Source of the DNA: Arthrobacter sp. CJ23
Lineage (GTDB): Bacteria > Actinomycetota > Actinomycetes > Actinomycetales > Micrococcaceae
Direction: 5' to 3'
DNA: 64,000 nucleotides
NCBI RefSeq assembly: GCF_024741795.1
Contig: NZ_CP102950.1
Location: 4,564,025 to 4,628,024, forward strand
The notes under the pieces are model-generated. The model worked only from the letters and a program-made list of their open reading frames with translations. It did not search any database and was not told the origin of the DNA. Below, piece by piece: positions 63,357-64,000 of this stretch. The stretch's first letter is position 1. The number at the start of each line of letters is the position of its first letter. Both the position numbers and the translations under genes were made by a program.

Positions 63357-63397
63357 CGTCGAACCCGCATAAGGACCCTGCTCGACAAGTCAGTTAT

Positions 63398-63535
63398 TTA
63401 CGCCGACAGTTCGACGCGGCCCTTGCCACGGCGGGCAGCCAGGATGGCGCGGCCGGCACGGGTGCGCATACGAAGGCGGAAGCCATGCTTCTTTGCCCGA
63501 CGGCGGTTATTCGGCTGAAAAGTCCGCTTGCTCAC
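63398..63535 (-). CDS. rpmH: 50S ribosomal protein L34
   Basis: A 45-residue ribosomal protein starting [18 protein letters not shown] and ending GKGRVELSA, nearly identical in pattern to all bacterial L34. GTG start at 63535. First gene of the rpmH-rnpA-yidD-yidC-jag-rsmG-parAB string running leftwards from the origin. Confidence 0.97.
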   Translation of the reverse strand: MSKRTFQPNNRRRAKKHGFRLRMRTRAGRAILAARRGKGRVELSA

Positions 63536-63741
63536 GTTAGTTACTCCAGTGGATCAAAGGTGCGCCCACCCGATCAAAAGGGGAAGAACTGGCCGACGCT
63601 GAGTTTTGTATATGTCTGCTGACGCGGCACTCCGCACGCTGGGCGCAAGGAGATACAACTGGTCACAAAAGCGGACACAAAGGACTTCACAACGTTAGGG
63701 CAAAAATGCCCTCCCAGTCAAACCGGGAGCCCCGGGGCCGG

Positions 63742-63924
63742 CTGTCCACAACTGTGTCTAAGCAGAGGCCGGCGCCTGTGGATGAAGTGGCTCACAGGCC
63801 CGGTTTCAGAACCACAACCGTGTAATTATCCACAAGCAACTTCCCAGCTATCTTCTGGCGATTCCATCCCCTAGAGTGTCTCAGTAGCCCGTTGTCCACG
63901 CGCTGTGTATAACTCTGTGGATTA
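63742..63924. other. DnaA box cluster upstream of dnaA (part of oriC)
   Basis: The 465 bases after rpmH hold no gene. They contain one perfect box TTATCCACA (63826-63834) and five near matches: CTGTCCACA at 63742, TGTGGATGA at 63777, TTGTCCACG at 63892, TGTGTATAA at 63904 and TGTGGATTA at 63916. They face both directions. This is the rpmH-dnaA spacer, which in Actinobacteria forms part of the origin or autoregulates dnaA. The dnaA start itself is beyond the window. Confidence 0.8.
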
Positions 63925-64000
63925 GTCCCGGAATCCAGGCCCTGCAGTGGACTCGTCGGCTGCCAGCAACGCAGGCAAGCAAGCATTTAGGAACCCATTG

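Overview
The window looks like chromosomal DNA from a high-GC actinobacterium of the Micrococcaceae, most probably Arthrobacter or Pseudarthrobacter. The evidence is the strongly GC-biased coding, many GTG starts, and the gene order at the right end: cca, NUDIX, murJ, pseudokinase, trxB, trxA, parB, parA, rsmG, jag, yidC, yidD, rnpA, rpmH, then DnaA boxes. That is the classic actinobacterial oriC left flank. dnaA should start just beyond base 64000 on the + strand.

Layout. 1-8.7 kb: an ABC exporter ATPase, a PAP2/diacylglycerol-kinase fusion with a divergent PAP2 phosphatase, an acetyltransferase-TetR-MFS operon, an ABC-F ATPase and a FAD monooxygenase whose start codon lies in alternative inverted repeats. 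8.8-13 kb: an MHS transporter, an N-carbamoyl-amino-acid-type amidohydrolase and an amidase in one operon. 13.2-20.7 kb: two divergent operons (PLP ammonia lyase, aminoacylase-like deacylase, KDPG aldolase and GntP permease; against KDG kinase, IclR regulator and RidA). Together these fit a complete route from an N-acyl-D-glucosaminate-like acid to pyruvate and glyceraldehyde-3-phosphate. 20.8-26.5 kb: a LysR regulator, and a PucR regulator divergent from a semialdehyde dehydrogenase and aminotransferase pair (beta-alanine or similar). 26.6-41 kb: a MecA-like penicillin-binding lipoprotein, a large secreted GH31 glycosidase, a two-component system facing an ABC exporter, an HxlR/NmrA pair, a CrtI-like oxidoreductase and a GT87-type membrane protein. 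41-42 kb: an AT-richer stretch with two micro-ORFs that have strong ribosome binding sites.

The most unusual stretch is 50.2-57.9 kb, between trxA and parB. It has almost no credible genes but carries eleven intact parS sites (consensus (T/C)GTTTCACGTGAAACA) plus one degenerate site. A twelfth intact site lies inside parA. The same stretch has a second cluster of DnaA boxes at 55.1-55.5 kb and a frameshifted IS110-family transposase. I read it as an extended centromere, with parB and parA immediately downstream.

Other regulatory points: an excellent SigR/SigH-type promoter (GGAAT-N18-GTT) precedes trxBA, a perfect palindrome sits in the KDG-kinase/ammonia-lyase divergent promoter, and another covers the pucR start codon. 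I saw no tRNA, rRNA, CRISPR array or intact insertion sequence.
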